A stretch of DNA of 64,000 bases from Chrysopilus asiliformis (Eukaryota; Arthropoda; Insecta; Diptera; Rhagionidae): positions 83,845,942 through 83,909,941 of the forward strand of contig OZ035962.1 of NCBI GenBank assembly GCA_964034945.1, given 5' to 3'. Position numbers and translations under genes: made by a program. Under the pieces are notes generated by a model, which worked only from the letters and a program-made list of their open reading frames with translations, searched no databases and had not been told where the DNA came from. Below, one piece after another: positions 44,601 to 50,549 of the stretch; within the stretch, counting starts at the first letter, position 1; each line of letters opens with the position of its first letter.

Positions 44601-46028
44601 TATTCCCTGAGGGAACGTGTATCAATAATACGTCTGTGATGCAATTTAAGAAGGGCAGCTTTGAAGTTGGCGGTGTCATATATCCCGTTGCTATCAAGTG
44701 AGTAAAATAACTCTTTTTTTAATTAACGCGACTTCGTGAAAGCTTGGGAAAATTATTTGAAATGTTTTAGTTATACAAATTCACATTAGAATATTTACTT
44801 TATTTTACAGTAAATATAAGAAACCATATCATACTAATATATAAAAATGAGTTGGTGTCTGTCTGTCCGTCTGTCTGTCTATTCCTCTTCCACACAAAAA
44901 CGGCTAAACCGATTGACTTGAAATTTGGCATGAGTGTCTGTGGTAGTTCTGGTTCCAACATAGGCATACGGAAAAGTAGCGCGAGGGGTGGGGGGGAGTA
45001 AGGGGAGGAGGTAAAGTGATTTCGAAACTTAGTTTTTGCGCTATATTACCCTTTCGCGGGGAAACTACCGAGCCGATTGGCCTGAAGTTTAGCTCCAACA
45101 TAGGCCATCAAAAAAAATTTTTTTTGAAAAAACTTAACCCGGCAACGACGGGTATGCAAGCTAGTAGAAAATATACCAATATGACTTGACTTGTAGTCCG
45201 AAAGTATTCAAAGAAAAATATTTAAAAAATCCTAGAGTCCAAATAATTAAATAATTAGTTCAAAAGTCGGTTTTTTAGTTATTTCGACTAAAAATTTTGT
45301 GAAAGCAACAATTTTTATACATTTTTAGGTGTATATCGACCCAAAAAATACAGGCAAATTATGCGATTAAAAAATGGAAATTACTTTCGATCCACCGTCC
45401 GTTACACGCTTGTAACTTTTGAACGTTAATATTTCTGATACAAGAACAGTAAAAAAAAATACTTTCGGCTGATTTTTGCCTTTTTTGGCCTTTCCCTGCT
45501 ATCATCTGTACATCTTAACCCAGTTTCATCATGACATTTCGGGGTTTTATTGCATTGGCATTTTATATTGCTGTCAAACAACCGTTACATTATTATCTAT
45601 CTATCACAACCTCCGAAATTCCTTCCTCAAAGCGTAACGTATTTTACAAATACTTTACAAAACACCCACATATTCAACATACCAATTTTCCCGAAAAAAA
45701 ATATATTAATTTTTCCAATTTATATTTTAGATACGATCCCAGATTTGGTGATGCATTTTGGAATAGTTCCCGTTATTCAATGATGCAATACTTATACATG
45801 ATGATGACTTCATGGGCGATTGTCTGCGATGTTTGGTATTTGCCACCGATGTATCGACAAGAAGGTGAAACCGCAATTGATTTTGCCAATCGCGTGAAAA
45901 GCGTCATCGCCAAACAGGGTGGCTTAGTGGATTTAGTCTGGGATGGCCAATTGAAACGAATGAAGCCAAAGAAGGAGTGGAAGGAGAAACAGCAAGTGGA
46001 ATTCACAAAACGGCTCAAAGGCGAATAA
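17530..46028 (+). CDS. Gpat4: Glycerol-3-phosphate acyltransferase 4-like (GPAT3/4), whole gene
   Basis: ER-membrane enzyme that transfers an acyl group from acyl-CoA to glycerol-3-phosphate, the first step of glycerolipid synthesis. Coding exons: 17530-17676, 34943-35251, 35327-35569, then either 35789-36025 or 40394-40627, then 44441-44697 and 45731-46028. All joins have GT-AG borders and keep frame, giving about 495-496 residues against about 456 in mammals; the excess is an acidic/Ser-rich loop in exon 2. Visible features: N-terminal membrane helix (about residues 11-30), the GVRKAYVQLLLKIFE-YGRQNIE block, a second hydrophobic segment, acyltransferase motif I NHT(T/S)PID, IWFER, FPEGTCINNTS and YPVAIKYDPRFGDAFW. 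Start chosen because the first exon opens with Met and a membrane helix as in the family. Intron 1 is 17.3 kb and full of transposons. Family assignment is firm; GPAT3 versus GPAT4 is not separable in insects. Confidence 0.93.
19855..20115 (+). repeat. GCCGAAGTTTGGTCGAA minisatellite
   Basis: About ten imperfect units of 17-18 bp built on GCCGAAGTTTGGTCGAA, with a higher-order block (GGCCGAAGGTGTGATTTTTG) repeated two to three times. The left edge (CTTCGGCCAAACCTTCGG) is in inverted sense to the array, so it can fold back. All three plus-strand frames stay open over much of it, a by-product of the repeat and not evidence of a gene. Confidence 0.8.
21354..21815. mobile_element. TTA-target MITE with TGCGGCAGTCACACGA ends
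   Basis: Inverted ends TGCGGCAGTCACACGACGCT and its near complement ending GTGTGACTGCCGCA; TTA is duplicated at 21351-21353 and 21816-21818. Subterminal repeats of GCTGTTTTGCCAGC / TTTGCCAGCGCTACTA occur on both sides. No coding capacity. TTA targets suggest PIF/Harbinger mobilisation. Confidence 0.85.
22685..22875. repeat. Dispersed repeat, copy 2
   Basis: Diverged partner of 8083-8260: GAACAGCACATGAGGTTCTT, ACAAAATCTAAAGTATCTCG, GGTAAAAGAGATCAATTCAC, GGCAAAAATGTAAAGAATTT in the same order. A further diverged relative may lie near 48870-49030. Confidence 0.45.
23163..23325. mobile_element. Small MITE, CCCGGCCCTTACACGCG ends
   Basis: Perfect inverted ends CCCGGCCCTTACACGCG and CGCGTGTAAGGGCCGGG, flanked by TA (23161-23162, 23326-23327); complementarity even extends one base past the TA. 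Size 163 bp, no coding capacity. Confidence 0.75.
23585..23821. mobile_element. Palindromic TA-flanked MITE
   Basis: Arms of about 75 bp: GGGGCACCAATCATGTATTC ... CTTTTAACTCTTGACTTCGC mirrored by GCGAAGTCAAGAGTTAAAAG ... GAATACATGATTGGTGCCC. TA occurs on both sides (23583-23584, 23822-23823). The centre is a 75-bp non-palindromic spacer. Confidence 0.75.
24609..25080 (+). repeat. Dispersed repeat family B, copy 1
   Basis: Begins with the hairpin TATACCCG...AAAGGGTGTA, then CGTTTGTAACGCCAAGATCC, ATGAATTACGCCAATGTGTT and CATGTCCGTCCGTCTGTGGC. Near-identical over about 470 bp to 46982-47510. It resembles family A in plan (terminal hairpin, ACACCAGTGTGTT-like word, GTCCGTCTG tract). Confidence 0.75.
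24845..24883. repeat. Paired G-run and C-run
   Basis: GGGGA followed by 19 G (24850-24868), TA, then 13 C (24871-24883). The sister copy at about 47237-47251 has only GGGGGGTACCCCCC here, so both arms have lengthened. The result is an almost pure G:C hairpin centred on GGTACC. Confidence 0.9.
26389..26515. repeat. Tandem repeat of A-run plus TCGGGCATTTTTT
   Basis: Five units of about 25-30 bp, each A(10-13) followed by a variant of TCGG(G/A)CATTTTTT. No coding frame. Likely slippage-prone. Confidence 0.85.
28480..29213. mobile_element. hAT-like element with AACCAAAACCAGAACC internal tandem repeats
   Basis: Ends CAGAGATGCAAA and TTTGCATTTCTG are inverted copies with CAG/CTG tips as in hAT elements, but no convincing 8-bp duplication was found. 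The interior, mostly 28.9-29.2 kb, is built from degenerate 50-60 bp units (GAAACCGAAACCAGAACCAA plus TTTTTAAATTTTAG). No transposase recognised. Confidence 0.5.
30400..30625. repeat. Poly-C tract and imperfect 110-bp duplication
   Basis: A C-run at about 30405-30421 precedes two diverged copies of a roughly 110-bp unit: CATCTATAAGTATTAACAAG ... ATTTGCCAGCGAGAATGGTC and CATCTGTAAGTATTAGCCAA ... ATTTGCCAGCCGGAATGGTG. Function unknown. Confidence 0.55.
31183..31566 (-). mobile_element. Long-palindrome foldback MITE, copy 2
   Basis: 384 bp, same arms as the copies at 13326 and 43267. The 3-bp target is CAA (31180-31182 and 31567-31569). Its central loop reads AAAGTTGAATACTAAAG, the reverse complement of the loop in the other two, so it is inserted in the opposite orientation. 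Confidence 0.92.
32933..33619. mobile_element. TA-flanked inverted-repeat element (GAGTAAGTTCGGG)
   Basis: Perfect inverted ends GAGTAAGTTCGGGTATTGTG and CACAATACCCGAACTTACTC, TA on both sides. Subterminal GGGTAATGTGGTA words recur in both senses. A minus-strand open stretch near 33211-33438 has no recognisable domain. Class is probably Tc1/mariner/pogo-like. Confidence 0.8.
33830..34196. mobile_element. TTA-target MITE (AGCTAGAACCTGAATCGTAC)
   Basis: Ends AGCTAGAACCTGAATCGTAC and GTACGATTCAGGTTCTAGCT are exact complements, followed by near-complementary GTCGACGCGTCCGTCA. TTA at 33827-33829 and 34197-34199. The interior holds an unrelated short open frame with no known domain. Confidence 0.85.
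34201..34262. mobile_element. 62-bp TTAA-flanked hairpin MITE
   Basis: CCTTTTGCACTCCAC and GTGGAGTGCAAAAGG bracket a 32-bp centre that includes a small CACCTTACGGTG palindrome. TTAA precedes and follows (34197-34200, 34263-34266), the target used by piggyBac-type transposases. It shares its left TTA with the neighbouring MITE. Confidence 0.7.
34943..35251 (+). CDS. Gpat4: GPAT4-like exon 2
   Basis: Acceptor TTTTAG at 34937-34942, donor GTAAGTG at 35252; 103 codons, phase 0 both ends. Begins YGRQNIETARRR, the continuation of the family motif in exon 1, then a low-complexity Asp/Glu/Ser/Lys-rich cytosolic loop, longer than in vertebrates and probably disordered. Confidence 0.9.
35327..35569 (+). 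CDS. Gpat4: GPAT4-like exon 3
   Basis: Acceptor TTTCAG ends at 35326, donor GTAAGTA at 35570; 81 codons, phase 0. Encodes KAGVEAIIEDEVTSRFEAEE and NWNLLTRTN, highly conserved in GPAT3/4, followed by a membrane segment (MWICGFVIRYIILMPLRVLI). Confidence 0.93.
35789..36025 (+). CDS. Gpat4: GPAT4-like exon 4a (alternative catalytic exon)
   Basis: Acceptor AATTTAG ends at 35788, donor GTGAGAA at 36026; 79 codons, phase 0 at both ends. Carries motif I as GFCVANHTTPIDIAML; the catalytic His and Asp of HX4D are intact (about residues 295 and 300). It is the diverged twin of exon 4b, sharing roughly 29 of 79 positions by eye. Compared with the family consensus (GICVANHTSPIDVL) it is the more derived of the two. 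Confidence 0.88.
36235..36453. mobile_element. Short hAT MITE
   Basis: Ends CAGGGGTCTCCA and GGGAGACCTCTG; 8-bp flanks gtctatag (36227-36234) and atctatag (36454-36461) match at 7 of 8. Lies between the two alternative catalytic exons of the acyltransferase gene. Confidence 0.8.
37230..38275 (+). pseudogene. Non-LTR reverse transcriptase C-terminal remnant, interrupted by hAT
   Basis: After removing the insertion at 37318-37742 and one copy of its target duplication, one frame reads KYFTPIDVLSIYKIYI-stop-PRLEYNSHIWAGAP, then LLDRTQKRAIRLIGDKS, HRRFVGVLSIFYRYFHRKCS and RTVKFRSSFIPRTRL-stop-NDLPSDVF. This is the usual C-terminal region of insect LINE reverse transcriptases. Two in-frame TGA codons stand where Arg (CGA) and Trp (TGG) are expected, so the copy is dead. 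The 3' end (GAGCTGTGCTTCGGCATTAA ... CTATAAAAGAAATTAATAAA) matches the split copy at 24390-25705. Confidence 0.8.
37318..37742. mobile_element. hAT MITE inside a LINE fragment
   Basis: Ends CAGTGGCGGCT and AGCCGCCACTG with perfect 8-bp flanks CATCTACA (37310-37317 and 37743-37750). Near-terminal GAGGAGGCAA words occur at both ends. No transposase. Inserted into an existing LINE remnant, hence younger than it. Confidence 0.92.
38460..38867. mobile_element. TA-flanked MITE (GGGTAAAATACCCAGATCTGA)
   Basis: Inverted ends GGGTAAAATACCCAGATCTG and CAGATCTGGATACTTTACCC (one to two mismatches), TA on each side. A CTGGTCGAAAGTATG word is tandemly repeated inside, and a third CAGTTCTGAGCCCCC word lies internally. 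Confidence 0.75.
40394..40627 (+). CDS. Gpat4: GPAT4-like exon 4b (alternative catalytic exon)
   Basis: Acceptor AATAG ends at 40393, donor GTGAGTC at 40628; 78 codons, phase 0 at both ends. Carries GICVANHTSPIDVLVL, closest to the family consensus, so probably the ancestral version. Same start (V.W), same end (D.T.SL) and same role as exon 4a, 4.4 kb downstream of it; only one can sensibly be used in a given protein. Confidence 0.9.
41067..41155. repeat. Short inverted repeat
   Basis: AGCACAAAACGTTGTAAAGTGG and CCACTTTACGACCCTTTGCGCT form imperfect arms around a CGACTTTAA/GCTTTATAGTCG core. It could be a very small MITE; no target duplication is clear. Confidence 0.45.
42496..42622. mobile_element. 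127-bp TTA-target MITE, copy 2
   Basis: Ends GTGCCGTTTGCACC and GCGCAAATAGGCC, TTA on both sides (42493-42495, 42623-42625). Same length and same internal plan (AACTTA, TTTAAGT.GGCTAA.C..AACTTAA) as 14697-14823, but strongly diverged. Confidence 0.65.
42968..44022. mobile_element. GGGGCCCTAT-ended inverted-repeat element hosting a foldback MITE
   Basis: Left arm GGGGCCCTATACGATACGAG and right arm CGTATCGTATTCGGCGATAGGGCCCC are imperfect complements that continue for about 60 bp (GTGGTTCAAATC / GATTCGAACCAT; GTTGTTAGTATAAAA / complement). No clean target duplication was seen. The foldback MITE copy 3 lies within it. Confidence 0.7.
43267..43650 (+). mobile_element. Long-palindrome foldback MITE, copy 3
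   Basis: 384 bp, TTA at 43264-43266 and 43651-43653. Arms nearly identical to copies 1 and 2, with only scattered point differences (for example CTGTCATAAAAAAATG against CTCTCATAAAAGAATG). Loop ACTTTAGTATTCAACTTTT in the same orientation as copy 1. Confidence 0.92.
44441..44697 (+). CDS. Gpat4: GPAT4-like exon 5
   Basis: Acceptor GAATATAG ends at 44440, donor GTGAGTA at 44698; 257 nt, leaving phase 2. Encodes IGQRHGGFLGILQRA, PHIWFERAEAKDRH (substrate-binding motif) and LIFPEGTCINNTSVMQFKKG (motif III). Confidence 0.93.
44829..45164 (+). mobile_element. Small non-autonomous Helitron
   Basis: Starts TC after A (44829), ends CTAG before T (45161-45164), and has the GC-rich hairpin CCCGGCAACGACGGG about nine bases before the end: the classic Helitron 3' terminus. 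A GTCTGTCTGTCCGTCTGTCT tract lies near the 5' end, and a CCGATTGACTTGAAATTT word appears twice in variant form. It lies in the last intron of the GPAT4-like gene. Confidence 0.82.
45731..46028 (+). CDS. Gpat4: GPAT4-like exon 6 and stop
   Basis: Acceptor TATTTTAG ends at 45730; TAA at 46026-46028. Completes the split Lys codon (AA|A) and encodes YDPRFGDAFWNSSRYSMMQY, TSWAIVCDVWYLPPM and a basic C-terminus (KRMKPKKEWKEKQQ) typical of the family. Confidence 0.93.
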
Positions 46029-46981
46029 AAATGATCGACCCAAAAAAAAACACATACTAATCTAATATTTATGTAAAAAAAAACAGTTAACGAAACATAA
46101 ATACATACACATATAATAAAAATGAGGAAGAAATTTAGATAAAGCAGAAAAAAAGAAACAAAATTTTTGACAATTCGAATGAAAGCGCGACAGTGAGAAC
46201 GATTGGCGTGAGCGAGTAAACTACACGAGTATATGATATGCCATTGAAAAATAAATATTATTAAATTAATAATAAATTTTAAAAAAGTAAGGAAAATAAT
46301 AAAAAAAAACAAATTCATAAATTTAATAAGGGATAATAATAATCATAATTTAGAACAGAGAAAAACACAGGAATTATAAATATTTTTTTAGATAAGAGTC
46401 TTTTTGTACATATGTATACCCTGTTCTTATGTTTTCTTGTTCTTTTCTTCAAAAAAAAAAACATTGTTGTTTATTAGACTCTAATAATTTGACGCTCACA
46501 ATTCACATACACAGCAACACATCAAGTCAAATTCTAGTTAATTTATTCGCCAATTATTTAGATTCCTATATATTTTGTACTATTATTGTATTGTTAATTC
46601 AATTGAATGCTATTAATAACTGTTCCTTCTATTTCTATCACCAAGTTGAACATATTTCGCTTTTTATACAAATATAAAAACCATAAAAGAAATTAAATCT
46701 ATTCAGAATGGAACTACTGCTCTTTTTTAAGGGAAATCCTAATATTGCTAAAAATATTTAATATACTATAATAGTAAATGCATTTTTTTCTATTTATATT
46801 GAGATATTTTTAAGAACGTTGAAATATGTTTGTTGGTTTAGTGTAATTTTTTTTTCTTTTGTTTTTGATATTTCTTACTTTGCTGTAAAATTGAATAAAA
46901 AAAACTGAAAAGAGGAAATATTTTGTTTTACTAGCCAAAACCAAAAGTCTGAATTAGCGCCTAGTCGATTGGTTCGCTTTT
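46029..46981 (+). other. 3' flank of the GPAT4-like gene
   Basis: Extremely AT-rich sequence with several AATAAA-like signals (for example about 46114, 46248 and 46891), expected for the 3' UTR and end. No gene is visible. Confidence 0.5.
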
Positions 46982-47510
46982 TATACCCGTATGGTGAAAC
47001 CAAAGGGTATATTAACTTTGCTTTACCGTTTGTAACGCCAAGATCCCGTTATCACACACAAAAATGAATTACACCAGTGTGTTTAGAATGATAAAAAAAA
47101 ATTGAATTTTGCATGTCCGTCCGTCTGTGGCGCGGATTGCGGGCGCACGGATTGAGCTAGAGACTTGAAATTTTGCGCAGATCCGTTTTTTATAAAGTGC
47201 GATGCTAAGTTCGTTAATGGGCGAAAATGGACCGTTAGGGGGGTACCCCCCATACGAACGAAAACGTTTTTTGTAAATATCGCAAAAACGGTGCATCTCA
47301 TCAAAAAAAGTCCAAGAACAAAAGTTATTTAGGATATGATTCTACATAAAACTTCCATATATCAAAATCCGATTGGAATAAATTTTAAAAAATCTTATTG
47401 GAAAGTTTGACTTCAAAGTGAAATTTTGGTACAACTGTTCGAATTTTGGTACGAATATCACCATACGGGTCTCCAATGATTGCCAGATTGGCAATTATAG
47501 CTTTTGTTAT
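46982..47510 (+). repeat. Dispersed repeat family B, copy 3
   Basis: Opens with TATACCCGTATGG...AAAGGGTATA, a 7-bp stem hairpin, and follows 24609-25080 with few differences, including GGGGGGTACCCCCC in its unexpanded form at about 47237. Ends near GATTGCCAGATTGGCAATTA, a small palindrome also present in copy 1. Confidence 0.75.
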
Positions 47511-47912
47511 GTTTTCTCCGTAAAAATACGATAGCACAGCCATTTTCGAATTTTCTATCAGCAATTTTTTTAAAGGTTTAGCAATTCTTGACAAAAATTT
47601 CATATAAATAGCTGAATTTTTCGATAGGCTGGATCCAAACTTGGTCACCGCTTTCACTACGAAACCTATCAGCGCACACACTGTTGCTTATGTAAAAAAA
47701 GGAAAACAGTAAGCGCTAGAATGTCGTAAAAGGATTTACCAATAATACACTGCCTTCCTAACACTATTTTTATGATAACTTTAAGGTATGTCTCGTAGAG
47801 GCTAGTCTCATACTTATAACGTTTCGCCAAACGGTAGCCTAGTTGGGGCCAAACTAATTTCACCTTAAAATTGATTCATATTCAAGTTTTTCGTTTTATT
47901 GAATATAATCAG

Positions 47913-48348
47913 AGGTGGCTTCATGTAACTTATTTTCGATCGACTAACTAGTCGAAGGAAATTCTTTTTCGACCAAAATTAACTAAAGCCGAAACTAAAA
48001 CTGATGCACACGATATAAGAGTCTTTTCTAGGTAATTTGGGGTCGCTTAATCCGAATCTAGCAGTCGTTTAACTGTACCAGCTCTACGTTGTCCGATATA
48101 AAGGATGACTTTTAAATTGATTTCAATATTTATCATTTAAAACTCGACAATTCTTTTTTCATATCTGAAAAAGTGGAGCTGCTGCAGCCAATTTACTGCC
48201 AGATTCGGATTCAGCGTCCCAAATTTTCAGAAAAGATTCTTATATAGTGTGCACCAGAATGAGCGTCGGCCTGTTTAATCAGTTTTGGTCGAATAAAGAT
48301 TACTTTCGACTAGTTAGTCGATCGAAAATAAGTTACATGAAACCACCC
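47913..48348. mobile_element. MITE with TGGCTTCATGTAACTT ends, short copy
   Basis: Ends AGGTGGCTTCATGTAACTTA and TAAGTTACATGAAACCACCC, with TTTTCGATCGACTAACTAGT and its complement inside. It is the intact short form of the family at 14466-16041, lacking the two nested insertions. No clear target duplication. Confidence 0.75.
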
Positions 48349-49370
48349 GTTTTTTTTTGTTAATGTTTAAAAATAAAAAAAGTTAAAATATTTATTTAAA
48401 AAATCCATAATTCTACTTTATTGTGCAGGCGAGAAATGTTGAATGCCGAGGTCAAAAACTCGTATATCTTCAATAAGGTTTGCTACCCCTCCCTCTTTTT
48501 CCCGGAAGCTAGCTGTCCTCTATTTCTAGGAGATTTTTGTTATTTTTCAATTCCGTCCAGCGCAGCTAAATACAGCCCTAAAAAGCAGTCCTCCGAACAC
48601 CTTAAAAGAATTTTCCAGAATTTTTATAGAGGACACAATGCCTGAAATAAAGGATTTGGGAGAATAGGAAGGCAACCCTACCTTAAATTGGCCCACAGTT
48701 GCTAGAAAAACGTATCTCTATGCTTTGTCCTTTGTGAGGGTCAAATTTCACGCAGCGAATTTCCAAATGGCGCCTAGAGCGCTGCGCCGCCTAAGAAAAA
48801 TGACGCCCTACCTCAATGTCTGATTCAGCAAAGTAATTTCAAGCAAAAAATATCGCTTTACGGAAAAATGCAAAAGCGTAGAGAATTTTCATTCCTGTAA
48901 TTCTTCCTTCAACTGTTTTTTTTTTTCGAATTTGCAAAGCTAATTTTTAATGAAACTATCTCGAGAGAGTATAAAGATAGCGAATAATTGTAAATAACAG
49001 CATTGTGGGAAATGTTATTCCCTTTAATTCATCTCATACATTGAACCATCGGAAATCCATTTGTTTTCTCGCCATTCAAAGTCAATTTTTGAATTTTAGA
49101 TCACATTTCACTGAAAATTTCAATGTTTACCACTTATCCATTCTAACGGTCAAAAATAATCTCTAAAGCCTAATAGTTTGAATAGGACTAGTATATTCCG
49201 TTATATAGTCCGACGAGTGTTTTACTCTGTCAAATTAATACCGTTACATTAAGGCAGCTTTGCTACTTTACTACATTAAAAAAATCTGTTTGGAAATAAA
49301 ATATTTTTTATTAAAAAAATCGAATCTAAACTACGAGTCCCTGGGACGATATACGAGTAATTGCAGAAGA
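48349..49370. other. Intergenic, downstream of mRpL43
   Basis: No gene recognised. A weak relative of the 8083/22685 repeat may lie around 48870-49030. Confidence 0.4.
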
Positions 49371-49985
49371 CTAATTGCTTAGTTTCTCAGTTGCGGATTC
49401 CTCAACATTCAGCGTTTTCGACAGTTCTTTATTGGGGAAGATTACCAAATTAGTCTCTGGGCTTTTGTGGGTAAACGGGGTCCAGACCCCTTGAATTGAA
49501 GGCATGTCGGTATGCCACATTTTCCTCAATCGCATCGAGCTCGATGTCCCATTTTGAGTTCGCAGAAGATCGACCCATTTCTTTACTTCCTCTCGACTAT
49601 TATTCCTGCAGTTTATCCACTCCCTTTCCCCGCTCACTGGAATATTACCAAAATTAAGGTTTTAATTGAATCAGGGATAAAATCTTACAATATTCGGCAA
49701 CCATCACGGGAGTCCTGTGACGTCTGGGTTTTACATAAACTACTACGCTGGGATTTGCCTTAGCGAAATCTAATAAATCGGTTTCAAGAAAATCTCTGCA
49801 ATAAGCAATGATCAATAGTTTTATTTTAATGAAAATCAATGTTATTACCGCATTCCACGACTGGAGCCATTATTTTTACAGAACTTTAATGTGATTCGTT
49901 GTAATTGACAAATATATCTTCCTAGTCCATTTTGCAAAGGAGCTCGTGGAAATCCAGACTTCAAAAACAAGTGACTATTCGACAT
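49371..49985 (-). CDS. mRpL43: Mitochondrial ribosomal protein L43
   Basis: Component of the large mitochondrial ribosomal subunit (bL43/mL43, thioredoxin-like fold). Three exons on the minus strand: 49849-49985, 49689-49795, 49636-49371, with GT-AG introns of 53 and 52 nt; total 169 residues. Start ATG at 49985 gives [20 protein letters not shown], the typical beginning; [49 protein letters not shown] and [19 protein letters not shown] follow, all family hallmarks. Its start is 565 bp from, and divergent to, the HRI-like kinase, so the two may share a promoter. Complete and apparently functional. Confidence 0.95.
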
Positions 49986-50549
49986 TTTCGTTATTTATTA
50001 AAGTTTTTGCAAAAAAACTGAAAATGCCAAGGAAAACTTTTGACAGTAAAGATGGAAAGAAGTACTAGATTTAGGGTTAGGACTAGATTTAATGACATAA
50101 AATTGAAAATCGCCGCACATGCTAAAAAAAAGCACAAAATCAACCAAAGCGCAAACTTCGAGTTCTACCAAATTCAAGGAGAAAAAAATGCTATAGTTAA
50201 TTCAGCCCACAGATATTATTATTTAAAAAAAATCCTTTTTTAATATTTTAAAAAAGGGTCACTATTTCTTGGGAAAATGTTCTACTATTTTCTTGTCAAT
50301 AATCTGGTTCCAAAAATTGAATCCTTCGAATATGGTAACTTCGCAAATGTCAGCAGTTTGACAGTTCGTATTAACAACAACAGTCAGATCTCTTTGCACA
50401 AAACATCTTTTCCTACTAAAATAGTAAAATTCCCGAATTTTTTTTATTTTTGATGAAGTAAGGTGTATACCGAACTATGTGAAGAAAATACAATTGTTCT
50501 ATCAACTATCACGCAACCATAAGAATTAAGAAAAGCCCATCCAACAAAA
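49986..50549. promoter_or_regulatory. Probable shared promoter region, mRpL43 / HRI-like
   Basis: The 564 bp between two divergent start codons must contain both 5' UTRs and promoters. No TATA box or known factor site could be assigned by eye. A short plus-strand open stretch (50040-50243, basic residues) has no known domain and is probably chance. Confidence 0.45.

Noticed and set aside
45773..46318. 181-codon minus-strand open frame
   Set aside because: It is antisense to the last GPAT4-like exon and its 3' UTR; it has no domain and arises from the opposite strand of real coding sequence.
50013..50243. Possible small gene starting MPRKTFDSKDGKK upstream of the HRI-like gene
   Set aside because: Stops after 14 codons; the overlapping 67-codon basic frame has no recognisable domain and lies in the shared promoter/5' UTR interval.
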